NCBI RefSeq assembly: GCF_000217955.3
Contig: NZ_AFOY02000005.1
Coordinates: 118,728-182,727, forward strand
DNA from: Pseudomonas fluorescens HK44
GTDB taxonomy: Bacteria > Pseudomonadota > Gammaproteobacteria > Pseudomonadales > Pseudomonadaceae
DNA: 64,000 nucleotides
Direction of reading: 5' to 3'
In this document: positions 34,189 to 44,948 of the stretch, one piece after another
Numbering within the stretch: position 1 is the first letter of the stretch
Layout: each line of letters begins with the position of its first letter
Position numbers and translations under genes: made by a program
The notes under the pieces: generated by a model
Seen by the model: the letters and a program-made list of their open reading frames with translations, nothing else
What the model was told of the DNA's origin: nothing
The model's database searches: none

Positions 34189-34365
34189 GGGGTAGTCCTT
34201 GGAGGAAAACAATCATAAAAGCAGGTTGAATTTTTTTTCGCAATCTGCATAATTGCGCACCTCTTTCTGCAGTGGAAGTGATGCGCCGCCTGCCGAAGAA
34301 TCTTGCCGTTGAACGGACGCGCCGACCCGAGCCCCCGATAGCGTCTGTACCCGGCTGCCTTTGAC

Positions 34366-34394
34366 TTGTCAAAGTACGCACTATTCAGTAAGAT
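34366..34394 (+). promoter_or_regulatory. Probable sigma70 promoter of rplM-rpsI
   Basis: TTGTCA (34366-34371) and TAAGAT (34389-34394) are 17 bp apart, about 43 bp before the rplM start codon. The short leader leaves little space for elaborate autoregulation. Confidence 0.6.
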
Positions 34395-34436
34395 CCGCCG
34401 TCTAAATTTACAGGGCGGCCCCTGAGGCTATAAAGA

Positions 34437-34865
34437 ATGAAAACTTTTACTGCTAAACCGGAAACAGTAAAGCGCGACTGGTTTGTCGTCGACGCTGCTG
34501 GTCAGACCCTGGGTCGTCTGGCCACCGAGATCGCGAGCCGTCTGCGTGGCAAGCACAAGCCTGAGTACACTCCTCACGTTGACACCGGCGACTACATCGT
34601 CGTTATCAATGCCGAGCAGATTCGTGTGACCGGTGCTAAAACCACCGACAAAATCTACTACTCCCACTCCGGTTTCCCGGGCGGCATCAAGTCGATCAAC
34701 TTCGAAAAGCTGATCGCTAAAGCCCCTGAGCGCGTGATCGAGACCGCGGTCAAAGGCATGCTGCCTAAGAACCCGCTGGGTCGCGACATGTATCGTAAGC
34801 TGAAAGTCTATGCGGGCGCTGCTCACCCTCATACTGCTCAGCAGCCCCAAGAACTGAAGTTTTAA
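34437..34865 (+). CDS. rplM: 50S ribosomal protein L13
   Basis: 142 residues, standard length. The N-terminus ([20 protein letters not shown]) and the signatures [34 protein letters not shown] and [10 protein letters not shown] are those of bacterial L13, an early 23S rRNA-binding protein. It is followed after 14 bp by rpsI in the usual bacterial pair. Confidence 0.98.
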   Translation: MKTFTAKPETVKRDWFVVDAAGQTLGRLATEIASRLRGKHKPEYTPHVDTGDYIVVINAEQIRVTGAKTTDKIYYSHSGFPGGIKSINFEKLIAKAPERVIETAVKGMLPKNPLGRDMYRKLKVYAGAAHPHTAQQPQELKF

Positions 34866-34879
34866 CGGAATAGTTCATT

Positions 34880-35272
34880 ATGTCGGCGACTCAAAATTAC
34901 GGCACTGGCCGTCGCAAGACCGCAACCGCACGCGTTTTCCTGCGTCCGGGCACTGGTAACATCTCCATCAACAACCGTTCCCTGGATAATTTCTTCGGTC
35001 GCGAAACTGCCCGCATGGTAGTTCGTCAGCCGCTGGAATTGACTGAGACTGTCGAGAAGTTCGACATCTACGTCACCGTGATCGGTGGTGGTGTAAGTGG
35101 TCAAGCTGGCGCAATCCGCCACGGTATCACTCGCGCTCTGATGCAGTACGACGAAACTCTGCGCGGCGCTCTGCGCAAAGCGGGCTTCGTTACTCGTGAT
35201 GCACGTGAAGTTGAACGTAAGAAAGTTGGTCTGCGTAAAGCGCGTAAGCGTCCGCAGTACTCGAAGCGTTAA
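34880..35272 (+). CDS. rpsI: 30S ribosomal protein S9
   Basis: 130 residues with the S9 start ([19 protein letters not shown]), [15 protein letters not shown] and the conserved basic tail ending KRPQYSKR, whose last residues reach the P-site tRNA. Co-transcribed with rplM and ended by a strong terminator. Confidence 0.98.
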
Positions 35273-35290
35273 TTCGCTTTTGCGTTCAAA

Positions 35291-35328
35291 AGCGCCCAGT
35301 CTCCTTACGGAGCTGGGCGTTTTTTTTG
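35291..35328 (+). terminator. Intrinsic terminator after rpsI
   Basis: AGCGCCCAG(TCTC)CTTACGG(AG)CTGGGCG with eight T residues after the stem. Confidence 0.93.
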
Positions 35329-35525
35329 CTCAAAGATTTATGATGTGACAACTTGCCACATCCGTAGAGCCCCTATACTACAAGGCTTGGCGCTGACCCC
35401 GGATGGTAATTACCTTGTCAGAACTGGGGCTTTTCATTACCATTCTGCAAAATTTTTATAAGTTCAGATTTTTACTTAGTAGATGCCTGATTTAACAGGC
35501 CACAAAGCTGATGGGAGAGGACTGA

Positions 35526-36119
35526 ATGAGCAATGACGGCGTGAATGCAGGCCGGCGTCGCTTCTTGGTAGCAGCCACATCCGTGGTGGGTGCTGCAGGA
35601 GCGGTGGGGGCTGCGGTCCCGTTCGTGGGGTCATGGTTTCCCAGTGCCAAGGCGAAAGCCGCAGGTGCACCGGTGAAAGTGAATGTCAGCAAAATCGAAC
35701 CAGGTCAGCAAATGATTGCTGAATGGCGCGGTCAGCCGGTATTCATCGTCCGCCGTACGCAGGAGATTTTGGGGAATCTTGCAAAGATCGAGGGTGATCT
35801 CTCTGATCCAGACTCCAAGAATTCGGTACAACCGACTTACGTGGACCCCAAGACGCGTTCGATCAAGCCGGAAGTTCTGCTGCTGATCGGTATTTGCACG
35901 CACCTGGGTTGTTCTCCGACCTTCCGTCCAGAAGTAGCGCCTGCCGATCTTGGCCCAAAATGGGTAGGTGGTTATTTCTGCCCTTGCCACGGTTCCCACT
36001 ACGATCTGGCAGGCCGCGTCTTCAAGTCGCAACCTGCGCCTTTGAATCTGCCAGTTCCCCCGCATTCCTATGAGTCGAACGACATCATTGTCATCGGCGT
36101 CGATACGGAGAAAGCGTGA
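35526..36119 (+). CDS. petA: Ubiquinol-cytochrome c reductase Rieske iron-sulfur subunit
   Basis: 197 residues. N-terminal twin-arginine region (NAGRRRFLVAATS) leads into the single membrane anchor. The [2Fe-2S] ligands are in CTHLGCSP (about residues 123-130) and CPCHGSHYD (about residues 154-162). First gene of the bc1 complex operon, which oxidises ubiquinol and reduces cytochrome c in the inner membrane. A TATACT (35374-35379) upstream may be the -10 of its promoter, although the best -35 is poorly spaced. The stop overlaps the next start (TGATG). Confidence 0.97.
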   Translation: MSNDGVNAGRRRFLVAATSVVGAAGAVGAAVPFVGSWFPSAKAKAAGAPVKVNVSKIEPGQQMIAEWRGQPVFIVRRTQEILGNLAKIEGDLSDPDSKNSVQPTYVDPKTRSIKPEVLLLIGICTHLGCSPTFRPEVAPADLGPKWVGGYFCPCHGSHYDLAGRVFKSQPAPLNLPVPPHSYESNDIIVIGVDTEKA

Positions 36120-37330
36120 TGAGCAAGTTCATGGATTGGGTTGATGCGCGCTTTCCTGCCACTAAAATGTGGGAAGACCATCTCAGCAAGTACTACGCCC
36201 CGAAGAACTTCAACTTCTTCTATTTCTTTGGCTCCCTGGCGCTGTTGGTTCTGGTTAACCAGATCGTAACCGGTGTCTGGCTGACCATGAGCTACACCCC
36301 GTCGGCGGAAGAAGCATTCGCTTCCGTCGAATACATCATGCGCGACGTCGAGTACGGCTCGATCCTGCGTCTGCTGCACTCCACCGGCGCTTCGGCGTTC
36401 TTCATCGTGGTTTACCTGCATATGTTCCGTGGCCTGCTCTACGGTTCGTACCAGAAGCCGCGTGAGCTGGTGTGGGTCTTCGGCATGCTGATCTACCTGG
36501 CGCTGATGGCTGAAGCCTTCATGGGCTACCTGCTGCCGTGGGGTCAAATGTCCTACTGGGGTGCCCAGGTGATCATCTCGCTGTTCGGTGCGATCCCGGT
36601 CATCGGTAACGACCTGACCCAGTGGATCCGTGGTGACTACCTGATTTCGGGCATCACCCTGAACCGCTTCTTCGCCTTGCACGTCGTGGCCTTGCCGATC
36701 GTGATTCTCGGTCTGGTGGTGCTGCACGTTCTGGCGCTGCACGAAGTCGGCTCGAACAACCCGGACGGCGTGGACATCAAGAAACACAAGGACGAAAACG
36801 GCGTACCGCTGGACGGCATTGCCTTCCACCCGTACTACACCGTGAAAGATATCGTCGGCGTGGTGGTGTTCCTGTTCATCTTCTGCGCGATCGTGTTCTT
36901 CTTCCCGGAGATGGGCGGTTACTTCCTCGAGAAGCCGAACTTCGAGGTGGCGAACGCCTTCAAGACCCCGGAACACATTGCCCCGGTCTGGTACTTCACG
37001 CCGTTCTACGCGATTCTGCGTGCGGTTCCGGACAAGCTCCTGGGCGTTGTGGCCATGGGGGCTTCGATTGCCTTGCTGTTCGTCCTGCCGTGGCTCGACC
37101 GTAGCCCGGTCAAGTCCATGCGCTACAAGGGCTGGCTGAGCAGGATCTGGCTCTGGGTGTTCTGCATCGCCTTCGTGATTCTTGGCTGGCTGGGCGTCAT
37201 GGCGCCTACCCCGGAACGTACGTTGCTGTCGCAGGTCTGTACCTTCCTGTACTTCGCCTACTTCATTTTGATGCCGTTCTACACCAGGCTCGAGAAGACC
37301 AAACCGGTTCCGGAAAGGGTGACTGGCTGA
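36119..37330 (+). CDS. petB: Cytochrome b of the bc1 complex
   Basis: 403 residues, an undivided cytochrome b with eight predicted helices. Heme-ligand His pairs lie in the second and fourth helices (around LLHSTGASAFFIVVYLHMFRG and FFALHVVALPIVILGLVVLHV). The Qo-site PEWY-equivalent is APVWYFTPFYAILRA (about residues 287-301), written PVWY here. It starts at the ATG sharing its A with the petA stop codon; petC starts on its last base. Confidence 0.97.
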   Translation: MSKFMDWVDARFPATKMWEDHLSKYYAPKNFNFFYFFGSLALLVLVNQIVTGVWLTMSYTPSAEEAFASVEYIMRDVEYGSILRLLHSTGASAFFIVVYLHMFRGLLYGSYQKPRELVWVFGMLIYLALMAEAFMGYLLPWGQMSYWGAQVIISLFGAIPVIGNDLTQWIRGDYLISGITLNRFFALHVVALPIVILGLVVLHVLALHEVGSNNPDGVDIKKHKDENGVPLDGIAFHPYYTVKDIVGVVVFLFIFCAIVFFFPEMGGYFLEKPNFEVANAFKTPEHIAPVWYFTPFYAILRAVPDKLLGVVAMGASIALLFVLPWLDRSPVKSMRYKGWLSRIWLWVFCIAFVILGWLGVMAPTPERTLLSQVCTFLYFAYFILMPFYTRLEKTKPVPERVTG

Positions 37331-38112
37331 TGAAAAAGCTATTTGCTGTACTGATTCTTGCTGCGTTGCCTGTCTTGTCCTTCGCGGCCGAGCACGGTGG
37401 TCCAGAGCTCGAAAAAGTCGATATCGACGTCTCCGATAAAGCGGCAATGCAAGATGGCGCGCGTACGTTCGCCAACTACTGCATGGGTTGCCACAGTGCC
37501 AAGTTCCAGCGCTATGAGCGCGTTGCCGACGATCTGGGGATTCCTCATGATCTGATGCTGAAGAACCTGGTGTTCACGGGCGCCAAGATCGGTGACCACA
37601 TGAGCATCGGCATGCAGCCGGCAGACGCCAAGTCCTGGTTCGGCGCTGCGCCGCCCGACCTGACGCTGGTGGCTCGCGTTCGAGGTACTGACTGGCTCTA
37701 CGGCTACCTGCGGTCGTTCTATGAAGACCCGACTCGTCCTTGGGGCGTGAACAACAAGGTGTTCCCGAACGTCGGTATGCCTAACATTCTGGTCGGCCTG
37801 CAGGGTCGTCAGGTGGTAGGCTGCAAACAAGTTCAAATCGTCGAAAACGGCAAGAAGCAGTATGATCCGCTGACCGGCACGCCGCTGACTCATGAAGCGT
37901 GCGATCAGCTGACTATCGTGCCGAAAACCGGTGCACTGAACGAACAGCAGTTCGACGAGAAGGTCAAGAATCTGGTGACCTTCCTGGCCTATTCGGCCAA
38001 CCCGGTGAAGCTGCAGCATCAGCGCATCGGTACCTATGTGTTGCTGTACCTGGCGTTCTTCTTCGTATTCGCTTACTTGCTCAAGCGTGAATACTGGAAA
38101 GACGTGCATTGA
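37330..38112 (+). CDS. petC: Cytochrome c1
   Basis: 260 residues with a signal peptide (MKKLFAVLILAALPVLSFAAEHG), the heme c site CMGCH (about residues 52-56), and a C-terminal anchor helix (GTYVLLYLAFFFVFAYLLKREYWKDVH). It passes electrons from the Rieske protein to soluble cytochromes. It ends the operon; a long hairpin follows. Confidence 0.97.
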   Translation: MKKLFAVLILAALPVLSFAAEHGGPELEKVDIDVSDKAAMQDGARTFANYCMGCHSAKFQRYERVADDLGIPHDLMLKNLVFTGAKIGDHMSIGMQPADAKSWFGAAPPDLTLVARVRGTDWLYGYLRSFYEDPTRPWGVNNKVFPNVGMPNILVGLQGRQVVGCKQVQIVENGKKQYDPLTGTPLTHEACDQLTIVPKTGALNEQQFDEKVKNLVTFLAYSANPVKLQHQRIGTYVLLYLAFFFVFAYLLKREYWKDVH

Positions 38113-38140
38113 TAAAGCTTTAAGCAATTGCTGTTAATCG

Positions 38141-38225
38141 CGCGCGCCCAAGGGCGTCTCTGAACGTGTAACGAGTCTGGTCATCCAGGCGTTACGGGAG
38201 GCGCCCTCTGGGCGCGCTCGTTTTT
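38141..38225 (+). terminator. Long two-arm hairpin with T tract after petC
   Basis: GCGCGCCCAAGGGCGTCTC (38142-38160) pairs with GGAGGCGCCCTCTGGGCGCG (38197-38216) almost throughout, with an inner GTAACG / CGTTAC stem between them. TCGTTTTT follows. It is long enough to act as a terminator for petABC or as an attenuator before sspAB. Confidence 0.7.
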
Positions 38226-38262
38226 CCGCTCCCGATCATTTCAACAAGCGAGGAGGACCGCC

Positions 38263-38880
38263 ATGGGCGTGACCAATCGGTTGGCCTGTTACTCCGACCC
38301 CGCCGACCACTATTCCCACCGAGTGCGTATCGTACTGGCAGAGAAGGGTGTCAGCGCCGAGATCATCAGTGTGGAGGCGGGCCGTCAGCCGCCAAAGCTG
38401 ATCGAAGTGAACCCTTACGGCAGCTTGCCCACCCTGGTCGATCGTGACCTGGCGTTGTGGGAGTCGACCGTGGTGATGGAATATCTGGATGAGCGTTACC
38501 CGCATCCACCGTTGTTGCCGGTTTATCCGGTGGCGCGTGCCAACAGTCGCCTGCTGATTCACCGTATTCAGCGTGACTGGTGTGTTCTGGTGGATCTGAT
38601 TCTGGATTCGCGGACCAAGGAGCCGGCACGTGTGCAGGCTCGCAAGGAATTGCGTGAAAGCCTGACGGGCGTTTCGCCGCTGTTCGCCGACAAGCCGTTT
38701 TTCTTGAGTGAGGAACAAAGTCTGGTGGATTGTTGCCTACTTCCAATACTCTGGCGTTTACCGATTCTGGGTATTGAACTGCCGCGGCCTGCCAAGCCGC
38801 TGCTTGATTACATGGAGCGTCAGTTTGCGCGTGAGGCTTTCCAGGCGAGTCTGTCTGGTGTCGAACGCGATATGCGCTAA
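38263..38880 (+). CDS. sspA: Stringent starvation protein A
   Basis: 205 residues with a glutathione-transferase-like fold. The start [24 protein letters not shown] and [35 protein letters not shown] are typical of SspA, an RNA-polymerase-associated regulator that acts with other factors in starvation and virulence control. It lacks a catalytic GST residue pattern. AGGAGG is well placed before the ATG. Forms an operon with sspB, 16 bp downstream. Confidence 0.96.
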   Translation: MGVTNRLACYSDPADHYSHRVRIVLAEKGVSAEIISVEAGRQPPKLIEVNPYGSLPTLVDRDLALWESTVVMEYLDERYPHPPLLPVYPVARANSRLLIHRIQRDWCVLVDLILDSRTKEPARVQARKELRESLTGVSPLFADKPFFLSEEQSLVDCCLLPILWRLPILGIELPRPAKPLLDYMERQFAREAFQASLSGVERDMR

Positions 38881-38896
38881 GGCTTAAGGAGCCGCT

Positions 38897-39310
38897 ATGA
38901 ACTCCAGTCGACCTTATTTGGTCCGCGCGCTCTATGAGTGGATTGTGGACAACGATTGCACCCCGCATCTGCTGGTCAATTCCGAGTATCCCTCGGTGCA
39001 GGTGCCGCAAGGCTTTGCCAGCGACGGGCAGATTGTCCTGAACGTATCGCCTGCGGCAGTGCGTCATTTGCACATGGACAACGATGCGGTCAGCTTCGAA
39101 GGGCGTTTCGGCGGCGTGCCGCATACGTTGTACGTGCCTATCGCTGCGATCCTTGGCATTTACGCCCGGGAGAATGGTCAGGGCATGGTGTTCGATCTGG
39201 AATCGCCTATGGACGACGAGGAAGAGATCGAGTCGGATGATGATCTTCCACCGCCCGACAGCGAGCCACCGCGTCCTAGCGGCCGGCCAAGTTTGAAGGT
39301 AGTGAAGTAA
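38897..39310 (+). CDS. sspB: ClpXP protease specificity-enhancing factor
   Basis: 137 residues. The N-terminal domain (RPYLVRALYEWIVDNDCTPHLLV) binds ssrA tags, a flexible acidic/Pro-rich linker follows (DDEEEIESDDDLPPP), and the C-terminal PSLKVVK is the ClpX-binding tail. It delivers ssrA-tagged proteins to ClpXP. Confidence 0.96.
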   Translation: MNSSRPYLVRALYEWIVDNDCTPHLLVNSEYPSVQVPQGFASDGQIVLNVSPAAVRHLHMDNDAVSFEGRFGGVPHTLYVPIAAILGIYARENGQGMVFDLESPMDDEEEIESDDDLPPPDSEPPRPSGRPSLKVVK

Positions 39311-39312
39311 TA

Positions 39313-39343
39313 AAAAAGGCGATCCGCAAGGATCGCCTTTTTT
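39313..39343. terminator. Bidirectional terminator after sspB
   Basis: AAAAAAGGCGATCC-GCAA-GGATCGCCTTTTTT, a perfect stem with A and T runs on either side. Confidence 0.94.
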
Positions 39344-39365
39344 GTGCCTGCTCTTCTGTAGGTCT

Positions 39366-39440
39366 GTAGGGGCAAAGCTTGCTCGCGATGGCGGCCTCAA
39401 GGACGCCATCGCCGGCAAGCCGTGCTCCTGCAGGGGCGCG
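39366..39440. repeat. Degenerate REP-like inverted repeat
   Basis: GCTTGCTCGCGATGGCG... and ...CGCCATCGCCGGCAAGC (about 39378-39421) form a decayed palindrome of the second REP type between sspB and dolP, which converge. Confidence 0.6.
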
Positions 39441-39447
39441 GCAGGTA

Positions 39448-41079
<1,632 letters not shown>

Positions 41080-41080
<1 letters not shown>

Positions 41081-42891
41081 CAGCGTGGTGTGTCAGGCAG
41101 GCGTTGAACCTGGCCGTTGATGAACTGTGCCCACGGCAGCTGACGTTGAATGCGTTGCGAGGAGGTCATGCTCAGGGTGCCCGACTGACCTTCGATGGAG
41201 CTTTCTGGCAGTGCCTTGAGTTGGCCCAGGCGCGGCGCCAGGCGATAGGCGTCGACACCCATTGCATAGAGGCGGCCCAGACTGCCCGCGGCTTGTGGCC
41301 ATTGAGCGGCCACTTGCCTGCGCAGCGGGTCGTTGGCATCCAGCAGCCATGGGGTTTCGCAGAAGCGAATGCCGTTCATGTCGTTGTACTGGTTCTGGTC
41401 GCCGCTGGCGCTGAACACGTGGGACGTGGCGTAAACCGGTACGTCGCCTGCGTATTGGAAGTTCAGCGTTGGCTTGATCTGCTGGGCTTGCTGCGGTGTC
41501 GAGGCGAGGAAAATGAACTCGATGTCCTGACGGCGCGAAGGCTGTGCCGCTACCTGCGAACCTACGGTGCTTTGCAGGCTCTTGGCGCGACCTTCGCTCT
41601 GACGCAGCTGGAACAGGTCGGCGATTTGCTGAGCCAGGGCCACCGGCTGATCAACGCGTTCGATACCAATGACGGTGCCGCCGTTGGCTTCCCAATCCTG
41701 ACGGAAGGCTTTAAGCACGCGATCGCCCCATTCACCTTTCGGCACCAGGGCGGCGGCGCGGTGCAGGCCATCGGCGCGTGCCCGGCGGGAAACTTCGCGG
41801 GCTTCGTCTTCGGCAGCCAGGCCGAACTGGAACAATTGGGCTGGACCTTGTTCGCCTTCGCTGTAGTTCAGCGCCAGCGTAGTGATCGGCAGTTGCGGGC
41901 GAGTGCTGAGTTGTTTGACCAGCGGTTTTTCCAGCGGGCCGATGACCAACTGCACGCCGTCGGCTTGTGCCTTGCGATAGAAGTCGTCCAGCGAGGTCAG
42001 GTGCGAGCTGTCATAGAACTCGATGGCAGGCGGCTTCTGTCCGGCTTGCTGGGCCTGGTAGTGAGCGGCCAGGAACCCTTCGCGCAGGGCCTTGGCGACC
42101 GACGCCAGAGGACCGTCTTGCGGCAGCAGCAGGCCGATCTTGCTGACCGGTTGGCTGGCCAGTTCCTTGAGCTTGGTCAAAGGCAGAGGCAGCACAAGTG
42201 CAGCGGGATGTTTAGGGTGCTGTGCGCGCCAGTTGTCGATGGCGGCTTGTTGCTGTTCCAGCGTGCCGGCGTTTTTCACCGCAATAGCCAGGCTCATCCA
42301 GCCGCCGAGGTCGTCGGTGGTGATGGGTTGCAGTTGATCGGTCGGCAGGGACGAAATGAGTGCCCAGATGGCCTCGTGGTTTTTGCTGGCCGCGTCATCC
42401 TTGAGCAGTGGCGCGATAAAGATGCGTTCGCGGGCGGCGGCCAGGGTCTGGCCGTCGGCTTCAAGGGCGCGGGCATGGACGATGCCGGTGCGCACTTGCT
42501 GCTCGACCGGCAACTCGCTCAGGTGTTGCAGGCTCGGATGGCTCAAGGCGGTCAGTGCCGCCTTGGGCTGGTTGCGAGTCAGCGCCAGTTCGGCGGCCAG
42601 GGTGCTGGCGAACACCTGTTGGCCGGGTTTCAACTGGTCCATCGGGATCTGCTGAAGAATTTGTGCAGACTGGCCGGCGTTACCTTGGCGGTAGGCCAGG
42701 TCTGCCGCGCTCAAGCGTAACAGGGCGGCCTTCTCCGGCGTTTTGCTGGTGGCAGCCTGTTCGAGCAGTTGCTCGATACTGGCATCCGCAGTCCGTGGAA
42801 GTTCGCCAAGGCTGGAGGAGGGCGAGCTGGCGCAAGCCGTCAACAGGGCAGCGAGGCAGAGGGCAGAGAACAGCCGCAGGCAAGCGATCAT
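41080..42891 (-). CDS. lpoA: Penicillin-binding protein activator LpoA
   Basis: 603 residues from the ATG at 42889-42891, preferred because it begins the signal peptide (MIACLRLFSALCLAALLTAC, lipobox LTAC). The N-terminal half is helical, TPR-like; the C-terminal half is a periplasmic-binding-protein fold (starting near VSKIGLLLPQDGPLASVAKALREGF). LpoA is an outer-membrane lipoprotein that reaches through peptidoglycan to activate PBP1A. Divergent from rsmI across 208 bp. Confidence 0.94.
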
Positions 42892-43099
42892 GTAATGTTC
42901 CTGATACTCGATCAAATTAGCGTGGAATTGTACCCAAGCGCTGGCCGGGGCGCGATGTTACTGGCGTGAAACCTTCAATTTAGGTCGTGTAAATGTTACG
43001 GCGATCAACAAAAGGGCGTGGAGCACGATGATCGCTGCGCGTATTCAAGGTACTTCTACGCGCTACAATGCCGGTTTTACCGATCATGAGGTGTGCGCT

Positions 43100-43972
43100 T
43101 TGACTGCTCCAGGTGCTTTGAATTCCGTTGCTGGCTCGCTTTATGTGGTGGCGACGCCCATCGGCAACCTGGATGACATCAGTGCGCGGGCGCTGAAAAT
43201 CTTGCGTGAAGTGGCGCTGATCGCGGCTGAAGACACTCGTCACTCCCTGCGGTTGCTGCAACATTTCGGGATCGCCACGCCGCTGGCGGCGTGTCATGAA
43301 CACAATGAGCGCGATGAAGGCAGTCGTTTCATCACGCGCTTGCTGGCCGGTGACAATGTTGCGTTGATCTCTGATGCGGGAACGCCGCTGATCTCTGACC
43401 CGGGTTATCACCTGGTGCGTCAGGCGCGGGCGGCAGGTATCAATGTAGTACCGGTTCCCGGTGCTTGCGCGTTGATTGCGGCGTTGTCTGCGGCGGGGTT
43501 GCCATCTGACCGGTTCATCTTCGAGGGTTTTCTGCCGGCCAAGGCGGTGGGGCGACGTGCGCGTCTGGAGTCCATAAAGGAAGAGCCGCGCACGTTGATC
43601 TTTTACGAAGCGCCACACCGGATTCTCGAGTGCTTGCAGGACATGGAACTGGTGTTCGGTCCTGAGCGTCCGGCGCTGCTTGCTCGCGAGCTGACCAAAA
43701 CCTTCGAAACCCTCAAGGGGCTGCCGTTGGCCGAGTTGCGGGCATTCGTCGAAAACGATAGCAATCAGCAGCGCGGCGAGTGTGTGGTGTTGGTGGCGGG
43801 CTGGTCGGCGCCGGAGAGTGAGGAGGCGGTGAGTAGCGAGGCAATGCGTATTCTCGATCTGCTGCTCGAAGAAATGCCACTCAAGCGTGCTGCGGCGTTG
43901 GCGGCGCAAATTACCGGTGAGCGCAAGAACGTTCTCTATCAGGTGGCCCTGGATAAACAGAAAAGCGAGTAA
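43100..43972 (+). CDS. rsmI: 16S rRNA (cytidine1402-2'-O)-methyltransferase RsmI
   Basis: 290 residues from the TTG at 43100-43102, which has GAGG 7 bases upstream; the frame runs back to an ATG at 43028 but the added segment is not family-like. Tetrapyrrole-methylase fold: SLYVVATPIGNLDDIS, AAEDTRHS, ALISDAGTPLISDPG, VVPVPGACALIAALSAAGLP and FYEAPHR. It methylates the ribose of C1402 in 16S rRNA. rnpB follows. Confidence 0.95.
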   Translation: MTAPGALNSVAGSLYVVATPIGNLDDISARALKILREVALIAAEDTRHSLRLLQHFGIATPLAACHEHNERDEGSRFITRLLAGDNVALISDAGTPLISDPGYHLVRQARAAGINVVPVPGACALIAALSAAGLPSDRFIFEGFLPAKAVGRRARLESIKEEPRTLIFYEAPHRILECLQDMELVFGPERPALLARELTKTFETLKGLPLAELRAFVENDSNQQRGECVVLVAGWSAPESEEAVSSEAMRILDLLLEEMPLKRAAALAAQITGERKNVLYQVALDKQKSE

Positions 43973-44045
43973 AAACGCGGGTTGCAGGGCGGCCAAAGGC
44001 TTTTATCGCTTGTTCTTCGGGCGCTCTGCCGTTAACCTTTGCGGC

Positions 44046-44402
44046 GGAGAGTCGATTGGACAGTCGCTGCCCTCTATGAAAATTAGGGGGGGGAGGAAAG
44101 TCCGGGCTCCATAGGGCGAAGTGCCAGGTAATGCCTGGGAGGCGTGAGCCTACGGAAAGTGCCACAGAAAATAACCGCCTAAGCACTTCGGTGCCGGTAA
44201 GGGTGAAAAGGTGCGGTAAGAGCGCACCGCACGACTGGCAACAGTTCGTGGCTAGGTAAACCCCACTTGGAGCAAGACCAAATAGGGTCCCAAGGCGTGG
44301 CCCGCGCTGGGACCGGGTAGGTTGCTAAAGATGTCCAGTGATGGCCATCGTAGACGAATGACTGTTCAAGACAGAACCCGGCTTATAGATCGACTCTCCA
44401 CC
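44046..44402 (+). ncRNA. rnpB: RNase P RNA (class A)
   Basis: Recognised by its conserved blocks: the P1 strand GAGTCGAT at the 5' end pairs with ATCGACTC at the 3' end; GGAGGAAAGTCCGGGCTCC (conserved region I); GGTAAGGGTGAAAAGGTGCGGTAAGAGCGCACC; GGTAAACCCCACTTGGAGCAA (J/P11-P12); and AGACAGAACCCGGCTTATAGA (region V). It is the catalytic RNA that matures tRNA 5' ends. TTTTT at 44403-44407 may serve in termination. Ends are within a few bases. Confidence 0.97.
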
Positions 44403-44408
44403 TTTTTG

Positions 44409-44745
44409 TTCCTTCCGCTTGAATCTTTGGCGCAAGGACGTAGTAATACTGATTGGCCATTTGCTGAATCCCTGGCAGAGGCTCCGATACAGTAGTGATT
44501 ACCCTCCCTGCTTGAATCCGTGACAGAAGGGCTTTGTAATACCGATAAGCCAGCGCTCGAATCGTTAGTCGCGTCACTCAGGTACTGGTCAATTCCCTCC
44601 CTGCTTGAATCAGTGGCAGAAGGGCTTGGTAATACCGATTAGCCAGCGCTCGAACCGTTAGTCGCATCACCCGGGTAGTGGCCAATTCCCTCCCTGCTTG
44701 AATCAATAGCAGAGGCGCTTTTGTAATACCGAAAAAATCTTACTC
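44409..44745. repeat. Array of 93-bp tandem repeats between rnpB and mraZ
   Basis: Units begin at 44409, 44502, 44595 and 44688, exactly 93 bp apart. The second and third share about 83 of 93 bases; the first is diverged; the fourth breaks off after about 45 bases. Each starts CCCTCCCTGCTTGAATC and continues CAGAAGGGCTTxGTAATACCGAT. On the minus strand the unit is 31 codons and reads RALAxRYYxALLPxIQAGR in register through units 3, 2 and 1, with stops and one single-base shift in unit 4. It looks like a decayed repeat-coding sequence, not a CRISPR. 44746-44886 is AT-rich and shows nothing I can name. Confidence 0.8.
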
Positions 44746-44886
44746 TTAACAAATCACTTTAACTTCTGAACGTAGCCTTCAGTGCTGCTTCAAGTTATTG
44801 AGATAAATCATCCACCAAATACTCGTAACCCCTTCTTTTACAGCGCTAAATCTCCGATCTGTAAGGGTTTTCCTTCGATCCGCGCC

Positions 44887-44916
44887 TTGACGGTGTGGTG
44901 GGCGCATTCCTATAGT
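44887..44916 (+). promoter_or_regulatory. Sigma70 promoter of the mraZ/dcw cluster
   Basis: TTGACG (44887-44892) and TATAGT (44911-44916) with an 18-bp spacer. The expected transcription start falls at or just before the MraZ operator repeats, allowing repression by MraZ. Confidence 0.8.
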
Positions 44917-44922
44917 GTGCGC

Positions 44923-44948
44923 AAGTGGCGGAAAGTGGCATGAAGTGG
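44923..44948 (+). promoter_or_regulatory. mraZ: MraZ operator: three 10-bp-spaced repeats
   Basis: AAGTGG occurs at 44923, 44933 and 44943, exactly one helical turn apart. MraZ proteins bind direct repeats containing a GTGG/TGGG core with 10-bp spacing upstream of their own gene. The site overlaps the expected start of the mRNA. Confidence 0.85.

Noticed and set aside
34189..34436. L13 autoregulatory leader RNA
   Set aside because: The predicted transcript leader is only about 35 nt and shows no structure resembling known ribosomal-protein leaders.
43028..43099. Longer RsmI starting at ATG 43028
   Set aside because: The 24 added residues are not family-like, while TTG 43100 has a well-spaced GAGG and gives the usual N-terminus.
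44383..44577. Small minus-strand gene coding for the RYY...IQAG repeats
   Set aside because: It overlaps the 3' end of rnpB, neighbouring units carry a stop and a frameshift, and no ribosome site is visible. Kept as a repeat observation, not a gene.
44409..44745. CRISPR array
   Set aside because: The 93-bp units are contiguous with no unique spacers, the similarity runs through the whole unit, and no cas gene is near.
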